Source of the DNA: Paenibacillus sp.
GTDB taxonomy: Bacteria; Bacillota; Bacilli; Paenibacillales; YIM-B00363
Length of the DNA: 64,000 bases
Assembly: GCF_035645195.1 (NCBI RefSeq)
Contig: NZ_DASQNA010000018.1
Span: 124,001 to 188,000 of the forward strand
Reading direction: 5' to 3'
The notes under the pieces are model-generated. The model saw only the letters and a program-made list of their open reading frames with translations. It made no database searches and was not told the origin of the DNA. Below, in pieces: positions 25,056-34,087 of the stretch; positions within the stretch are counted from its first letter, which is position 1; the number at the start of each line of letters is the position of its first letter. The position numbers and the translations under genes were made by a program.

Positions 25056-26306
25056 ATGGCGAACGAGAAAATCAAGTTCGATACGATCGAGGAAGCGATT
25101 TACGACCTGATGATGGGGAAATCGATCATCGTGGTCGATGACGAGAACCGCGAGAACGAAGGCGATTTTATCGCCTTGGCCGAGAAGGCGACGCCGGACG
25201 TCATCAACTTCATGATCAAGGAAGGACGCGGGCTCGTCTGCGTTCCGATCACGGAGGAGCGCGCGACGGAGCTCGATTTGCCGCCGATGGTGCAGCGCAA
25301 CACCGACTACCACGGCACGGCGTTCACGGTGTCGATCGACCATGTCGGCACGTCGACGGGCATTTCGGCGGCGGAGCGGGCAGCGACCGTCAAAGCGATG
25401 ATCGATCCGCGGGCGAAGCCGTCCGATTTCCGCCGGCCCGGCCACATCTTCCCGCTCATCGCGAAGAAAGGCGGCGTGCTGCGGCGCGCGGGGCATACGG
25501 AGGCGGCCGTGGATCTCGCCCGCATGTGCGGCAGCTATCCGGCGGCGGTCATTTGCGAAGTGATCAAGGAAGACGGCGAAATGGCGCGCGTGCCCGATCT
25601 GCGCGAAATCGCCGACAAGTTCGGCCTGAAGCTGATCACGATCGAAAACTTGATCCGGTACCGCAACGAGAAAGAGAAGCTCGTGCGCCGCGAGGTCGAA
25701 GCGAACCTGCCGACGGACTTCGGCACGTTCCGCGCCGTCGCGTATACGAACGAGATCGACGGGAAGGAGCATGTCGCGTTCGTCAAAGGCGACATCGACC
25801 CGGAGAAGCCGGTGCTCGTCCGCGTCCACTCGGAATGCCTCACCGGCGACGTGTTCCATTCGCATCGGTGCGACTGCGGTCCGCAGCTCGCCGCCGCGAT
25901 GGAAGCGATCGAGAAGAACGGCTCCGGCGTGCTGCTGTATATGCGCCAGGAAGGCCGCGGCATCGGCCTCATCAATAAATTGAAGGCGTACGTGCTGCAG
26001 GAGCAGGGATTGGACACCGTCGACGCGAATATTAAGTTAGGCTTCGCCCCGGATCTGCGGGATTACGGCATCGGCGCGCAAATTTTGAAAGATTTGGGCG
26101 TGCGGACGATCCGGCTGCTCACGAACAACCCGAGGAAAATCGCCGGTCTGGAAGGATACGGCTTATCGATCGCGGAGCGGGTGCCGCTCCAAATGACGGC
26201 GAACAAAGACAACAGCCGCTACCTGCATACAAAGAAAGAGAAGCTCGGCCACCTGCTGCAGTTCGAGGAGCAGGGCGAGCCGGCCGCGGAACCGACAAAA
26301 TTGTAA
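25056..26306 (+). CDS. ribBA: Bifunctional DHBP synthase / GTP cyclohydrolase II
   Basis: A 416-residue fusion making both riboflavin precursors. The N-terminal DHBP synthase (about 1-205) shows [12 protein letters not shown] (acidic metal site) and [15 protein letters not shown]. The C-terminal GTP cyclohydrolase II shows the zinc Cys set [28 protein letters not shown] and [20 protein letters not shown] before the ATG gives a strong SD. Both active sites look intact. Confidence 0.95.
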   Translation: MANEKIKFDTIEEAIYDLMMGKSIIVVDDENRENEGDFIALAEKATPDVINFMIKEGRGLVCVPITEERATELDLPPMVQRNTDYHGTAFTVSIDHVGTSTGISAAERAATVKAMIDPRAKPSDFRRPGHIFPLIAKKGGVLRRAGHTEAAVDLARMCGSYPAAVICEVIKEDGEMARVPDLREIADKFGLKLITIENLIRYRNEKEKLVRREVEANLPTDFGTFRAVAYTNEIDGKEHVAFVKGDIDPEKPVLVRVHSECLTGDVFHSHRCDCGPQLAAAMEAIEKNGSGVLLYMRQEGRGIGLINKLKAYVLQEQGLDTVDANIKLGFAPDLRDYGIGAQILKDLGVRTIRLLTNNPRKIAGLEGYGLSIAERVPLQMTANKDNSRYLHTKKEKLGHLLQFEEQGEPAAEPTKL

Positions 26307-26322
26307 AGGAGATCTCACATAT

Positions 26323-26793
26323 ATGGTACACTTGTACGAAGGCAATCTCATTTCCCAAGGCAAAACGTACGGCATCGTCGTCGGCCGTTTCAATGAATTC
26401 ATTTCCTCGAAGCTGCTCAGCGGCGCGCTTGACGCGCTCAAGCGGCACGGCGCCGCCGAGGACGAGATCAGCGTCGCGTGGGTGCCTGGCGCGTTCGAAA
26501 TTCCGCTCGTCGCCCAGAAGATGGCCGAAAGCGGCCGTTTCGACGCGGTGATCACGCTGGGCGCCGTCATCCGCGGTTCGACCCCGCACTTCGACTTCGT
26601 GTGCAACGAAGCGGCCAAAGGCGTCGCGGCGATTGCGCTGAAAACCGGCGTGCCGACGATTTTCGGCGTGCTGACGACCGATTCGATCGAGCAAGCGGTC
26701 GAGCGCGCGGGCACGAAAGCGGGCAACAAAGGCTGGGAAGCGGCCGTCACCGCCATCGAGATGGCGAACCTCGTGTCCCAGTTCCAAAAGTAA
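26323..26793 (+). CDS. ribH: 6,7-dimethyl-8-ribityllumazine synthase
   Basis: Lumazine synthase of 156 residues, condensing the RibD-pathway pyrimidine with DHBP. Typical segments are [54 protein letters not shown] (catalytic His) and [20 protein letters not shown]. Strong SD AAAGGAG. Last gene of the riboflavin operon; no terminator separates it from scpA 30 bases later. Confidence 0.95.
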   Translation: MVHLYEGNLISQGKTYGIVVGRFNEFISSKLLSGALDALKRHGAAEDEISVAWVPGAFEIPLVAQKMAESGRFDAVITLGAVIRGSTPHFDFVCNEAAKGVAAIALKTGVPTIFGVLTTDSIEQAVERAGTKAGNKGWEAAVTAIEMANLVSQFQK

Positions 26794-26823
26794 TTACCTT
26801 ACTGCAAACGGACTGAAGCCTGA

Positions 26824-27609
26824 ATGAGCGTAACCTACAAGCTGCCAGCCTTCGAAGGACCGCTGGACCTGCTCCTCCACTTGATCGACAAGGCGGAAGT
26901 GGACATCACGAATATCCCGATCAGCGACATAACGGACCAATATTTGGGGTACGTGTCGATGATGGAGGAGCTCGAGCTGGAAGTGGCGAGCGAGTTTCTC
27001 GTCATGGCCGCGACGCTGCTGTCGATCAAAAGCAAAATGCTGCTGCCGAAGCCGCCCGCGATCGACCTCGACCTCGAGTACGAGGAGTACCCGGAGGACT
27101 CGCTCGAGGAGCTCGTGCACAAATTGATCGAGTACCGCAAGTACAAATCGATCGCGGAGCATCTGCGGGAAAAGGAGCTGGAGCAGAGCCTCGTCTATAC
27201 GCGCGAGCCGCACGATCTGTCGCCGTATGCCGTAGAGATCAAGCGGAATCCGGTCGAGGGGCTCGACACGTTCGATTTGCTGCTCGCCTTCCAGAAGGCG
27301 CTCAAACGCGCGGCGAACCGGAACGTCGTGGCGAAAATTCGCCGCGACGAAGTGTCGGTCAAAGACCGCATCCGCGACATGATCCTCCTGCTGCGGAACG
27401 AGGGCGGACGCCTCTTGTTTTCCCAATTGTTCGACGAGACGGCGACGCGCGACGACCTCGTGGTGTCCTTCTTGGCGCTGCTTGAGCTCATGAAGATGAA
27501 TAAGGTATCGTGCTACCAGCACGACCGATTCGGCGACATCGTCATCCAGGCGAAGGAAGGAGCGGATACCGATGACGAAGAGCTGGAACGATTGGAAATC
27601 GATCATTGA
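26824..27609 (+). CDS. scpA: Segregation and condensation protein A
   Basis: Kleisin of the SMC-ScpAB condensin, 261 residues. The N-terminal FEGPLDLLLHLIDKAEVDITNIPISDITDQYL, the MAATLLSIKSKMLLPK helix and a C-terminal winged helix (GGRLLFSQLFDETATRDDLVVSFLALLELMKMNKV) are typical. The SD is weak, so it may depend on readthrough from ribH. It overlaps scpB by 38 bases, as in other Firmicutes. Confidence 0.95.
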   Translation: MSVTYKLPAFEGPLDLLLHLIDKAEVDITNIPISDITDQYLGYVSMMEELELEVASEFLVMAATLLSIKSKMLLPKPPAIDLDLEYEEYPEDSLEELVHKLIEYRKYKSIAEHLREKELEQSLVYTREPHDLSPYAVEIKRNPVEGLDTFDLLLAFQKALKRAANRNVVAKIRRDEVSVKDRIRDMILLLRNEGGRLLFSQLFDETATRDDLVVSFLALLELMKMNKVSCYQHDRFGDIVIQAKEGADTDDEELERLEIDH

Positions 27610-28204
27610 GGGTCTGCTGTTCGCGGCCGGCGACGAAGGGCTGGACGTCCGCGAGATCGCCGACGTGCTCGAAATCGATTGGCGCGTCGTCGAAGAGCTG
27701 ATCGAGGATATGCGCGAGGCGTATGTCAGAGAAAATCGCGGCTTTCGGATCGCGAAAATCGCCGGCTCGTACCAGCTGACGACGAACCCGGACCATGCGC
27801 CGTACTTCGCGAAGCTGGCGCAGGCGCCGACGCGCGGCTCGCTGTCGCAGGCGGCGCTCGAGACGCTCGCCATCGTCGCGTACCGCCAGCCGATCACTCG
27901 AGTCGAGATCGACGAGATCCGCGGCGTCAAATCGGATCGCGCGCTGCATACGCTGATGGCCAAAGAGCTCATCCACGAGGCGGGCCGCGCCGAGGCGGTA
28001 GGCCGTCCGATTTTATACGAAACAACCAAGCAATTTTTGCAATATTTCGGCCTCTCCGGTCTGAAAGATTTGCCCGACGCCGAACGGTTCGCGGGCGAGA
28101 TCGATCTGGAGGCGGAAACGCGCATGCTGTTCGAAAAGCTGGAAGAAAAGCAAATGACGATCGACGATTTACCGGAATCATCCAATTCCATCGATGACGC
28201 ATGA
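27572..28204 (+). CDS. scpB: Segregation and condensation protein B
   Basis: Second accessory subunit of SMC condensin, 210 residues. Two winged-helix domains: the first in IIEGLLFAAGDEGLDVREIADVLEI, the second in QAALETLAIVAYRQPITRVEIDEIRGVKSDRALHTL, with the GRPILYETTKQFLQYFGL signature at the end of the fold. AAGGAG within scpA is the SD. Translationally coupled to scpA. Confidence 0.95.
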   Translation: MTKSWNDWKSIIEGLLFAAGDEGLDVREIADVLEIDWRVVEELIEDMREAYVRENRGFRIAKIAGSYQLTTNPDHAPYFAKLAQAPTRGSLSQAALETLAIVAYRQPITRVEIDEIRGVKSDRALHTLMAKELIHEAGRAEAVGRPILYETTKQFLQYFGLSGLKDLPDAERFAGEIDLEAETRMLFEKLEEKQMTIDDLPESSNSIDDA

Positions 28205-28261
28205 AACGGCGGCCTCCGACCCGATACTAAGATGCAACGTATTGGGAACGGAGGTTTTTTT

Positions 28262-28945
28262 ATGTGGTGGTGGATCGCATTGGCCGTCCTCGCCGTTCTG
28301 TCGTTCGCGGTGCTGCTATCCAACGTATGGATCGGGGCGGCCTATGTGCGCGAAGGGGAGAACGACGAAATCGATCTTTCCGTCCGCGCTTTGTTCGGGC
28401 TCGTCCGGCTGCGATACAAGGTGCCGACCGTGGAGCTGAAGCCGTGGCTTCGCGGCCTTCGACTGAAGGTGGACGAGGAGGAAAGCAGCACTTCGCTGCC
28501 CGTGCTCGATTTTACCCGCGAGGAAATCCACAATTTTATTTTGCGGGTGCGCGAGCTGATTCAACATATGAAAAACGTGCGGGCGTTCCTCGCGGGCACG
28601 CTGCAGCATATTCATGTCACCGAGATCGTCTGGTCGACGCGGTTCGGGGTCGGCGACGCCGCCGAAACCGGCATGACCGGCGGCGTCGTGTGGGGGCTCA
28701 AGAGCGCGGTCATCGGGTATTTGTCGCGCTGGGTGACGCTCGAACGCCGGCCCGAGATCCAAGTGGTCCCGGCGTTCAACAAAACCGAATTTCGCACGGA
28801 CTTCCGTCTCGAAAGCCGCGTGCGGGTCGCGAAGCTGTTCGTCATCGGCGCCATGCTGTTTTACCGCGTGCTGAAGCGGCCGGGCGGCTGGAAGGTGTGG
28901 CTGCGGGAGCTGTTCCTGCGCGCTCCGGACGAGCGACCTGCCTAA
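28262..28945 (+). CDS. DUF2953 (YtfI-like) membrane-anchored protein
   Basis: A 227-residue protein with an N-terminal hydrophobic anchor (WWWIALAVLAVLSFAVLLSNVWIG) and a mostly soluble remainder, with a short hydrophobic stretch near the C terminus (AKLFVIGAMLFYRVLK). DUF2953 genes pair with gerW/ytfJ in Bacillales, as here (gerW follows by 71 bases). CGGAGG about 9 bases before ATG 28262 sets the start. Function unknown; a sporulation role is inferred from the neighbour. Confidence 0.75.
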   Translation: MWWWIALAVLAVLSFAVLLSNVWIGAAYVREGENDEIDLSVRALFGLVRLRYKVPTVELKPWLRGLRLKVDEEESSTSLPVLDFTREEIHNFILRVRELIQHMKNVRAFLAGTLQHIHVTEIVWSTRFGVGDAAETGMTGGVVWGLKSAVIGYLSRWVTLERRPEIQVVPAFNKTEFRTDFRLESRVRVAKLFVIGAMLFYRVLKRPGGWKVWLRELFLRAPDERPA

Positions 28946-29016
28946 GCCCGCATATTTTGGAGGGGCGGCGGGGATAGTACCGGAAGGGACAAACCCTTAC
29001 CGAGGAGGAATAGCAC

Positions 29017-29535
29017 ATGAGCGAACACCCGATTCAAGGCTTAATGCGGACGGCGATGGAAAACCTGAAGCAGATGGTCGATGTCAATACGATCGTCGGC
29101 GATCCGGTGACGACGCCGGACGGTACGTTGATTTTGCCGATCAGCAAGGTCGGGTTCGGCTTTGCGGCAGGCGGCAGCGAGTTTACGGTCGAGCACGAGG
29201 ACGACCGCGCGGATGTGACGGATCGCGGCGTGACGCCGTTCGAATCGAGAGCGACGTCGCAGGTCGGCTTTCCGTTCGGCGGGGGCAGCGGCGGAGGCGT
29301 GTCGATTACGCCGATCGCGTTCCTCGTCGTCGGCACGCACGGCGTCAAAGTGGTGCCGCTCGATAATTCGTCGCGCCTCGTGGAGCGCATTTTCGACTCC
29401 GCCCCGGGCCTTGTCGAGAAAATCACGAGTATGTTCGGCGGAGACAAGTCGAGCCCGAACGTGACGATGAACGAGTTCAACGACGTCACCATCGGAGCGC
29501 CGATGGAGCCGATCCCGAAAAGCACGATTTCTTAA
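29017..29535 (+). CDS. gerW: GerW-family sporulation protein (YtfJ)
   Basis: A 172-residue YtfJ/GerW protein, needed for normal spore germination in Bacillus. The conserved core reads MRTAMENLKQMVDVNTIVGDPV, ILPISKVGFGFAAGGSEF, a Gly-rich FPFGGGSGGGVSITPIAFLVV and a C-terminal amphipathic segment. No signal peptide. GAGGAGG is the SD. The family is named from memory of these motifs. Confidence 0.88.
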   Translation: MSEHPIQGLMRTAMENLKQMVDVNTIVGDPVTTPDGTLILPISKVGFGFAAGGSEFTVEHEDDRADVTDRGVTPFESRATSQVGFPFGGGSGGGVSITPIAFLVVGTHGVKVVPLDNSSRLVERIFDSAPGLVEKITSMFGGDKSSPNVTMNEFNDVTIGAPMEPIPKSTIS

Positions 29536-29565
29536 CAGATTGTCGTCTGTCGTCATCTGGCCTAC

Positions 29566-29599
29566 CCGCCGCGGAGCTCCGCTCCGTCGGCGGTTTTTT
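29566..29599 (+). terminator. Rho-independent terminator after gerW
   Basis: CCGCCG-CGGAGC / GCTCCG-TCGGCGG stem with a short loop followed by six T, 31 bases after the gerW stop codon. Confidence 0.88.
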
Positions 29600-29649
29600 G
29601 CTTGTAAATGTTTCCATTTGTCTCCTGGCGGTTTCTCTGCCTCCTCTAA

Positions 29650-29671
29650 CCTCTTATACTGGAATAAGAGG
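29650..29671. promoter_or_regulatory. Inverted repeat over a TATACT box before the SLH/CAP gene
   Basis: CCTCTTAT (29650-29657) and ATAAGAGG (29664-29671) form a perfect 8-bp inverted repeat around ACTGGA and overlap a TATACT (-10-like) at 29655-29660. It could be an operator or a 5' leader hairpin; no good -35 box is seen. Confidence 0.4.
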
Positions 29672-29698
29672 CTTGACCTACTGGAGGGAGAGAACATC

Positions 29699-31132
29699 AT
29701 GCGGCAATTTCAGATGCGGCATGCGATGCTGGCCATGATCGCGTTTCTGCTTACGTTCGGCGTCGCAAATTCCGCGGAAGCGGCTTCGTTCAAGGACGTT
29801 TCGGGGCATTGGGCGGCGGATACGATCCAATGGGGCGTCGAGACCGGTGCCGTGAATGGATTTCCGGACGGGAGCTTTCGGCCGAACGGCGCCGTGACCG
29901 AGGCGCAGTTCGTCGCCATGCTGTTCCGGGCGTTCCCGGACAAAGCTCCGAAGGAGAGCGGGCCGTATTGGTACAGCGCTTATTATCGGTTAGCGGCCGA
30001 GTGGAACTGGCCTGTCGACGCCGCCAAGGCGAACGCGCCGATGAAGCGCGGGGCGGTGGCGCAAACGGTGGCGGCCGCGTTCGGCAGCCAGCTGAGCGTC
30101 GAGGACGCCGTGGCGTTCCTGCTCGACAACGGGCTCGCGCAGGGGCGCCGGGCGGCGAACGGACGCGTCGACTTCGGAGAGAACGGTACGCTGACGCGCG
30201 CAGAGGCGGTACAGTTCGTGCGCAATGCGGCGTTATTCGCTCGAGATATCGGACCGGCGGACAAACCGCCGGCGAAGCCGAGCGACGCGGCGGCGATTCG
30301 CGTATCCGGCGTCGCGATCGGCGATACCGAAGCCGAGCTGCTGCAGGCGCTCGGCGCGCCGGCGCGCAAAGACGCGAGCGAATACGGCTTCACGTGGTAC
30401 GTCTACAACAAGGACTACACATCCTTCGCGATGGTCGGCGTGAAGAACGGCGCCGTCGTCGCCTTGTACGGGAACGGCGCGAGCTTGCATCTGCGCGGCC
30501 TTCCGGACGGCGCCGTCGCGGCCGACGCCCGGAAGGCGTTCGGCAAGCCGCTCGCGCACATTTTGAAGGGAAATACCCAATTCTTGATCAGCTCCGACGG
30601 CGAATACGACGTGTTCGATACCGGCGGCGCGTTCCTTACTGTCTTCTACGACATTGTCGACGGCGGCGTCGTCGTCGGAGCGCTCGCGGTCGAGAAGAAG
30701 ACGGAGTTGTCGCTCGCCGGCTTCTACGGTAACCCTTCCGCCGCGTTGAGGGACGCCTTCGAACGGCAGTCGCTCGACCTCGCGAACAGCGCTCGGGCGG
30801 CGCGCGGATTGTCTATCCTTACGTGGCACGAGGGGGCGGCGGCCGTCGCTAGAGGCCACAGCGAGGATATGGCGGAGAACGCCTTCTTCTCGCACACGAA
30901 CCTGCGCGGCGAATCGCTCGGCGGTCGGCTCCAGGACGGGGATGTCGACTACCGGTCGGCAGGCGAGAATATCGCCTATGGCCAAACGAGCGCGATTTTC
31001 GCCCATGAAGGCTGGATGAATTCGCCGGGTCACCGCAAAAACATGCTCGGAGCTTTCGAACGCCTCGGCGTCGGCGTCGCCTTCGCGAAGGAGAAAGTGC
31101 CGTATTACACGCAAAACTTCGTTACGCCATAA
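29699..31132 (+). CDS. Secreted SLH-domain protein with C-terminal CAP/SCP domain
   Basis: A 477-residue exported protein. A signal peptide (MLAMIAFLLTFGVANSAEA) leads into an SLH domain (FKDVSGHWAADTIQWGVETG..NGFPDGSFRPNGAVTEAQF) and a second, weaker SLH-like stretch (to about 180). A CAP-associated N-terminal-like domain follows (ISDTEAELL-type VAIGDTEAELLQALGAPA, WYVYNKDYTSFAMVGVKNG). The C-terminal CAP domain (about 345-477) has ILTWHEGAAAVARGHSEDMAENAFFSHTN, SAGENIAYGQT and GWMNSPGHRKNML. SLH domains bind pyruvylated cell-wall polymer, so it is probably a cell-surface protein; the CAP activity is unknown. GGAGGGAG is the SD. Confidence 0.85.
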   Translation: MRQFQMRHAMLAMIAFLLTFGVANSAEAASFKDVSGHWAADTIQWGVETGAVNGFPDGSFRPNGAVTEAQFVAMLFRAFPDKAPKESGPYWYSAYYRLAAEWNWPVDAAKANAPMKRGAVAQTVAAAFGSQLSVEDAVAFLLDNGLAQGRRAANGRVDFGENGTLTRAEAVQFVRNAALFARDIGPADKPPAKPSDAAAIRVSGVAIGDTEAELLQALGAPARKDASEYGFTWYVYNKDYTSFAMVGVKNGAVVALYGNGASLHLRGLPDGAVAADARKAFGKPLAHILKGNTQFLISSDGEYDVFDTGGAFLTVFYDIVDGGVVVGALAVEKKTELSLAGFYGNPSAALRDAFERQSLDLANSARAARGLSILTWHEGAAAVARGHSEDMAENAFFSHTNLRGESLGGRLQDGDVDYRSAGENIAYGQTSAIFAHEGWMNSPGHRKNMLGAFERLGVGVAFAKEKVPYYTQNFVTP

Positions 31133-31205
31133 TCCTTGTAACTTTCGACAGGCCTCTTGCGGCCGGCGCCCCCGCCGGTTTTCGCAGGAGGCTTGTTTGC
31201 CGTTC

Positions 31206-31235
31206 GAATATCCGAGATGGATAAGCATATACATG
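31206..31235 (+). promoter_or_regulatory. Possible sigma-E promoter of dacB
   Basis: GAATATC (31206-31212) resembles the sigma-E -35 consensus KMATATT and TATACATG (31228-31235) has the ATACA core of the -10 consensus CATACAMT, with a 15-base spacer. dacB-spmA-spmB is a sigma-E operon in B. subtilis. Confidence 0.5.
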
Positions 31236-31281
31236 TAGTAACTGTCGGACGGACAAACAGACCTACTGTCGGGAGGTACCG

Positions 31282-32475
31282 ATGAAACCTGCATCTTTTC
31301 GTTTCGCTTCACTACTTGCTTCCGTCACCGCCGCGACGGTTTGGCTTGCGTCCGCGGCGCTGCCGGCGCCCGCGAAAGCGGAGCCGCCGCGCATTTCGAC
31401 CCATGCGGCCGCCTCTTCGGTCATCGACGTCAAGTCGAACCGGATTGTGTTTCAAGAGAACGGCGACGAGCGGATGCGCATCGCTTCGCTGACGAAGGTC
31501 ATGACGGCGATCGTCGCGATCGAGAACGCCGACTTGACGGACATCGTGAAGGTGAGCTCGCGCGCGTACGGGAAAGAAGGCTCGTCCATTTATTTGCACC
31601 TCGGCGAAGAAATGACGCTCCACAATATGCTGTACGGACTTATGCTGCGCTCCGGCAACGACGCGGCGACGGCGATCGCCGAGCATGTCGGCGGCTCTGT
31701 CGAAGGGTTCGTCTATTTGATGAACGAGAAGGCGCGCATGCTCGGCATGAAAAACTCGAGCTTCAAAAACCCGCACGGTCTCGACGAGGAAGGGCACTAC
31801 TCCTCGGCGAACGACATGGCGGTGCTGACCGCTTACGCCTTGAAGAACAAAGTGTTCCAGGAAATCGTCAAAACAAAGGTCAAACGGGCGCCGAACCCGA
31901 ACGAAGATTGGGACTACAAATGGGTCAACAAAAACAAAATGCTGAACATGTACGAAGGCGCCGACGGAGTCAAAACCGGTTACACGAAGCTGGCGCACCG
32001 CACCTTGATCTCTTCGGCGACGCGGAACGGCCAGCAGTTCGCGGTCGTGACGCTTAACGACGGCGACGATTGGAACGATCATAAACGTCTCCTGGATTAC
32101 GCCTTCCAACATTACCCGTCGACGACGATCGTGCGCGCCGGCGAACGGGTCGAAGCGCCGAACCTCGTCGTGGCGCGGTCGTTCGAATACCCGCTCGCCC
32201 AAGGGGAAATCGGAGATTTGCGCAAAAAAATCGTGCTCGAAGACGAACTGTCGACGGATTACCGGCTCGGCGAGCGCGGACGGCTGGAGCTGTATCTGAA
32301 GGGCAAGCTGATCGGCTCGCTTCCGCTGTTCGAAGACGGCAGCGAACGCTATAAAGTGCAGGAACAGGCGACGTTCCTCTATACGAAATACGAGGAGCGG
32401 GAACAGAGCTACGGCGACGTGTTTCGGACGCTGCTCAAGGAGCTGCTGACGGGCGGCGCGAAAGAGGGTCCGTAA
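31282..32475 (+). CDS. dacB: Spore cortex D-alanyl-D-alanine carboxypeptidase DacB
   Basis: S11-family DD-carboxypeptidase (PBP5*-like), 397 residues, which limits cortex cross-linking during sporulation. A signal peptide (SLLASVTAATVWLASAALPAPAKA) precedes SxxK (S69-K72, ASLTKVM), SGND and KTG (GVKTGYTKLAHR). Direct linkage to spmA-spmB identifies it as DacB rather than DacA or DacF, both of which share the motifs. SD GGGAGG. The stop lies 1 base before the spmA start. Confidence 0.92.
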   Translation: MKPASFRFASLLASVTAATVWLASAALPAPAKAEPPRISTHAAASSVIDVKSNRIVFQENGDERMRIASLTKVMTAIVAIENADLTDIVKVSSRAYGKEGSSIYLHLGEEMTLHNMLYGLMLRSGNDAATAIAEHVGGSVEGFVYLMNEKARMLGMKNSSFKNPHGLDEEGHYSSANDMAVLTAYALKNKVFQEIVKTKVKRAPNPNEDWDYKWVNKNKMLNMYEGADGVKTGYTKLAHRTLISSATRNGQQFAVVTLNDGDDWNDHKRLLDYAFQHYPSTTIVRAGERVEAPNLVVARSFEYPLAQGEIGDLRKKIVLEDELSTDYRLGERGRLELYLKGKLIGSLPLFEDGSERYKVQEQATFLYTKYEEREQSYGDVFRTLLKELLTGGAKEGP

Positions 32476-32476
32476 T

Positions 32477-33097
32477 ATGGTCAATTACATTTGGTTGTTC
32501 TTTATCGCCGGCGGCTTCGTCGTCGCGGCGATCAACGGCAACGTCGAGGAAGTGACCGCGGCGGCGTTCGACGGAGCGAAGACGGGCGTGACCGTCTGCT
32601 TCGGGCTGATCAGCGTGCTCGTCTTCTGGCTCGGAATGATGCGCATCGCCGAGGATGCGGGGCTGCTGCAGAAGCTGGCGAAGCTGCTCAGCCCGTTCGT
32701 GCGCTTCTTGTTTCCGTCGCTGCCGCGGGATCATCCGGCGTTCGGATACATCTTGTCGAACATGAGCGCGAACGTGCTCGGGCTCGGCAACGCGGCGACG
32801 CCTGCGGGCATTAAAGCGATGCAGGAGCTGCAGAAGCTGAATCCCGACAAAACGAAGGCGAGCGCGGCGATGTGCACGCTGCTCGCGATCAACACGGCCA
32901 GCATCACCTTGATTCCGACGACGATGATCGCGATCAAAATGAATTTCGGCTCGGAGCATCCGACCGATATCGTCGGCACGACGCTCGCCGCGACGGCGGT
33001 GTCGCTGCTGGCCGCGATTATGCTCGACAAATGGTACCAGCGGCGGGAGGCGCCGCCAGCCGAGGCGAAGCCGCCCGCTCCGCCGGCCGACAACTAG
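32477..33097 (+). CDS. spmA: Spore maturation protein A
   Basis: A 206-residue polytopic membrane protein with about five hydrophobic segments and nucleoside-recognition (gate) family features (AAFDGAKTGVTVCFGLISVLVFWLGMMRIAEDAGLL, GNAATPAGIKAMQELQ). With SpmB it is needed for spore core dehydration in Bacillus. Immediately after dacB and 21 bases before spmB; the order dacB-spmA-spmB is conserved. Confidence 0.93.
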   Translation: MVNYIWLFFIAGGFVVAAINGNVEEVTAAAFDGAKTGVTVCFGLISVLVFWLGMMRIAEDAGLLQKLAKLLSPFVRFLFPSLPRDHPAFGYILSNMSANVLGLGNAATPAGIKAMQELQKLNPDKTKASAAMCTLLAINTASITLIPTTMIAIKMNFGSEHPTDIVGTTLAATAVSLLAAIMLDKWYQRREAPPAEAKPPAPPADN

Positions 33098-33118
33098 AAG
33101 GAAAGGGGAACGAACGCG

Positions 33119-33652
33119 ATGTCTTCGCTGATTACCGCCATATCCGCTTGGGCCGTGCCCGTGATGATCGTGTTCATTCCCTTGTATGCCGCTTACCGCA
33201 AAGTGCCGGTGTACGAGTCGTTCACGGAAGGGGCCAAAGAAGGCTTCGACACGGCGATCCGCATCATCCCGCATTTGGTCGGCATGATGGCCGCCATCTC
33301 CGTGTTTCGCGCCTCGGGCGCGATGGACATGCTCGTGGGCTTGTTCCTCCCGCTGTTCGCTTGGCTCGGCGTGCCGGCGGACGTGCTTCCGCTCGCCTTG
33401 CTGCGACCGATCACGGGCGCGGGATCGCTCGCGTATACGACAGACCTCATGAAAACGCACGGCCCCGACTCGTTCGTCGCCCAGATCGCCGCGACCGTGC
33501 AGGGCAGCACCGATACAACGCTGTATGTGCTTACCGTCTATTTCGGAGCCGTCGGCATCCGGAACGCCGGCTACGCGCTTCGCGTCGGGCTGTTTTCCGA
33601 CCTCGTCGGCTTTTTCGCCGCCGTCGCCGTCTGCTACCTCGCGTTCAGGTAA
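33119..33652 (+). CDS. spmB: Spore maturation protein B
   Basis: A 177-residue membrane partner of SpmA of the same gate family (KEGFDTAIRIIPHLVGMMAAISVFRASGAMDML, LLRPITGAGSLAYTTDLM, ATVQGSTDTTLYVLTVYFGAVGI). Strong SD AAGGAAAGGGG. No hairpin with a T run follows within the 78-base gap to the amidase gene. Confidence 0.93.
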   Translation: MSSLITAISAWAVPVMIVFIPLYAAYRKVPVYESFTEGAKEGFDTAIRIIPHLVGMMAAISVFRASGAMDMLVGLFLPLFAWLGVPADVLPLALLRPITGAGSLAYTTDLMKTHGPDSFVAQIAATVQGSTDTTLYVLTVYFGAVGIRNAGYALRVGLFSDLVGFFAAVAVCYLAFR

Positions 33653-33730
33653 TTCCTTCCTCGCAAGAACCCCCGCCGCCGGCCCCGCATAGTCTGTTAC
33701 CATGGATCGGAACGGAAGGAGTTTCCGCGC

Positions 33731-34069
33731 ATGGCAACAGGCATCGTCGTTCACCATTCCGCCTGTCCGTCGATCAACGGCAAAGGCTATGATTTTTACG
33801 TTACCCGCACGGGCTTCGTCATTCCCGGCGCCGAGCCGACGGAGCCGGGCGGGCGCATTCATGTCTGTCTCGAAGGCGATTTCAGCCGATACGACGGCAC
33901 GGACCCCGATACGGAGGAACAGCTGTTCGTGGCGGCGAAGCTGATCTCCCGGCTCGCGGACGCGCTCGGATTTTCGACGGCCGCGATGTATCGTCACGAG
34001 GCGCATTGCCCCGGCGAACGGTTCCCTTGGGCAAAACTTGTGATTTCCATATCGGATGGGTATCATTAG
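33731..34069 (+). CDS. Small N-acetylmuramoyl-L-alanine amidase-like protein
   Basis: A 112-residue protein resembling a minimal Amidase_2/PGRP zinc amidase. IVVHHSACPS supplies the first His ligand and YRHEAHCPGERFPW the second His and the Cys ligand in the usual HxxxxCPGxxFPW order; the middle is shortened. No signal peptide, so it would be cytoplasmic or released by lysis. GGAAGGAG about 10 bases before the ATG. A role in recycling or spore maturation is only inferred from position between spmB and rluB. Confidence 0.65.
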   Translation: MATGIVVHHSACPSINGKGYDFYVTRTGFVIPGAEPTEPGGRIHVCLEGDFSRYDGTDPDTEEQLFVAAKLISRLADALGFSTAAMYRHEAHCPGERFPWAKLVISISDGYH

Positions 34070-34087
34070 CTTGAGGTGAAGCCCATC

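Noticed and set aside
29811-30732. Second + strand frame inside the SLH/CAP gene
   Set aside because: Arg/Gly-rich frame-shifted translation of a gene with clear domains in the other frame.
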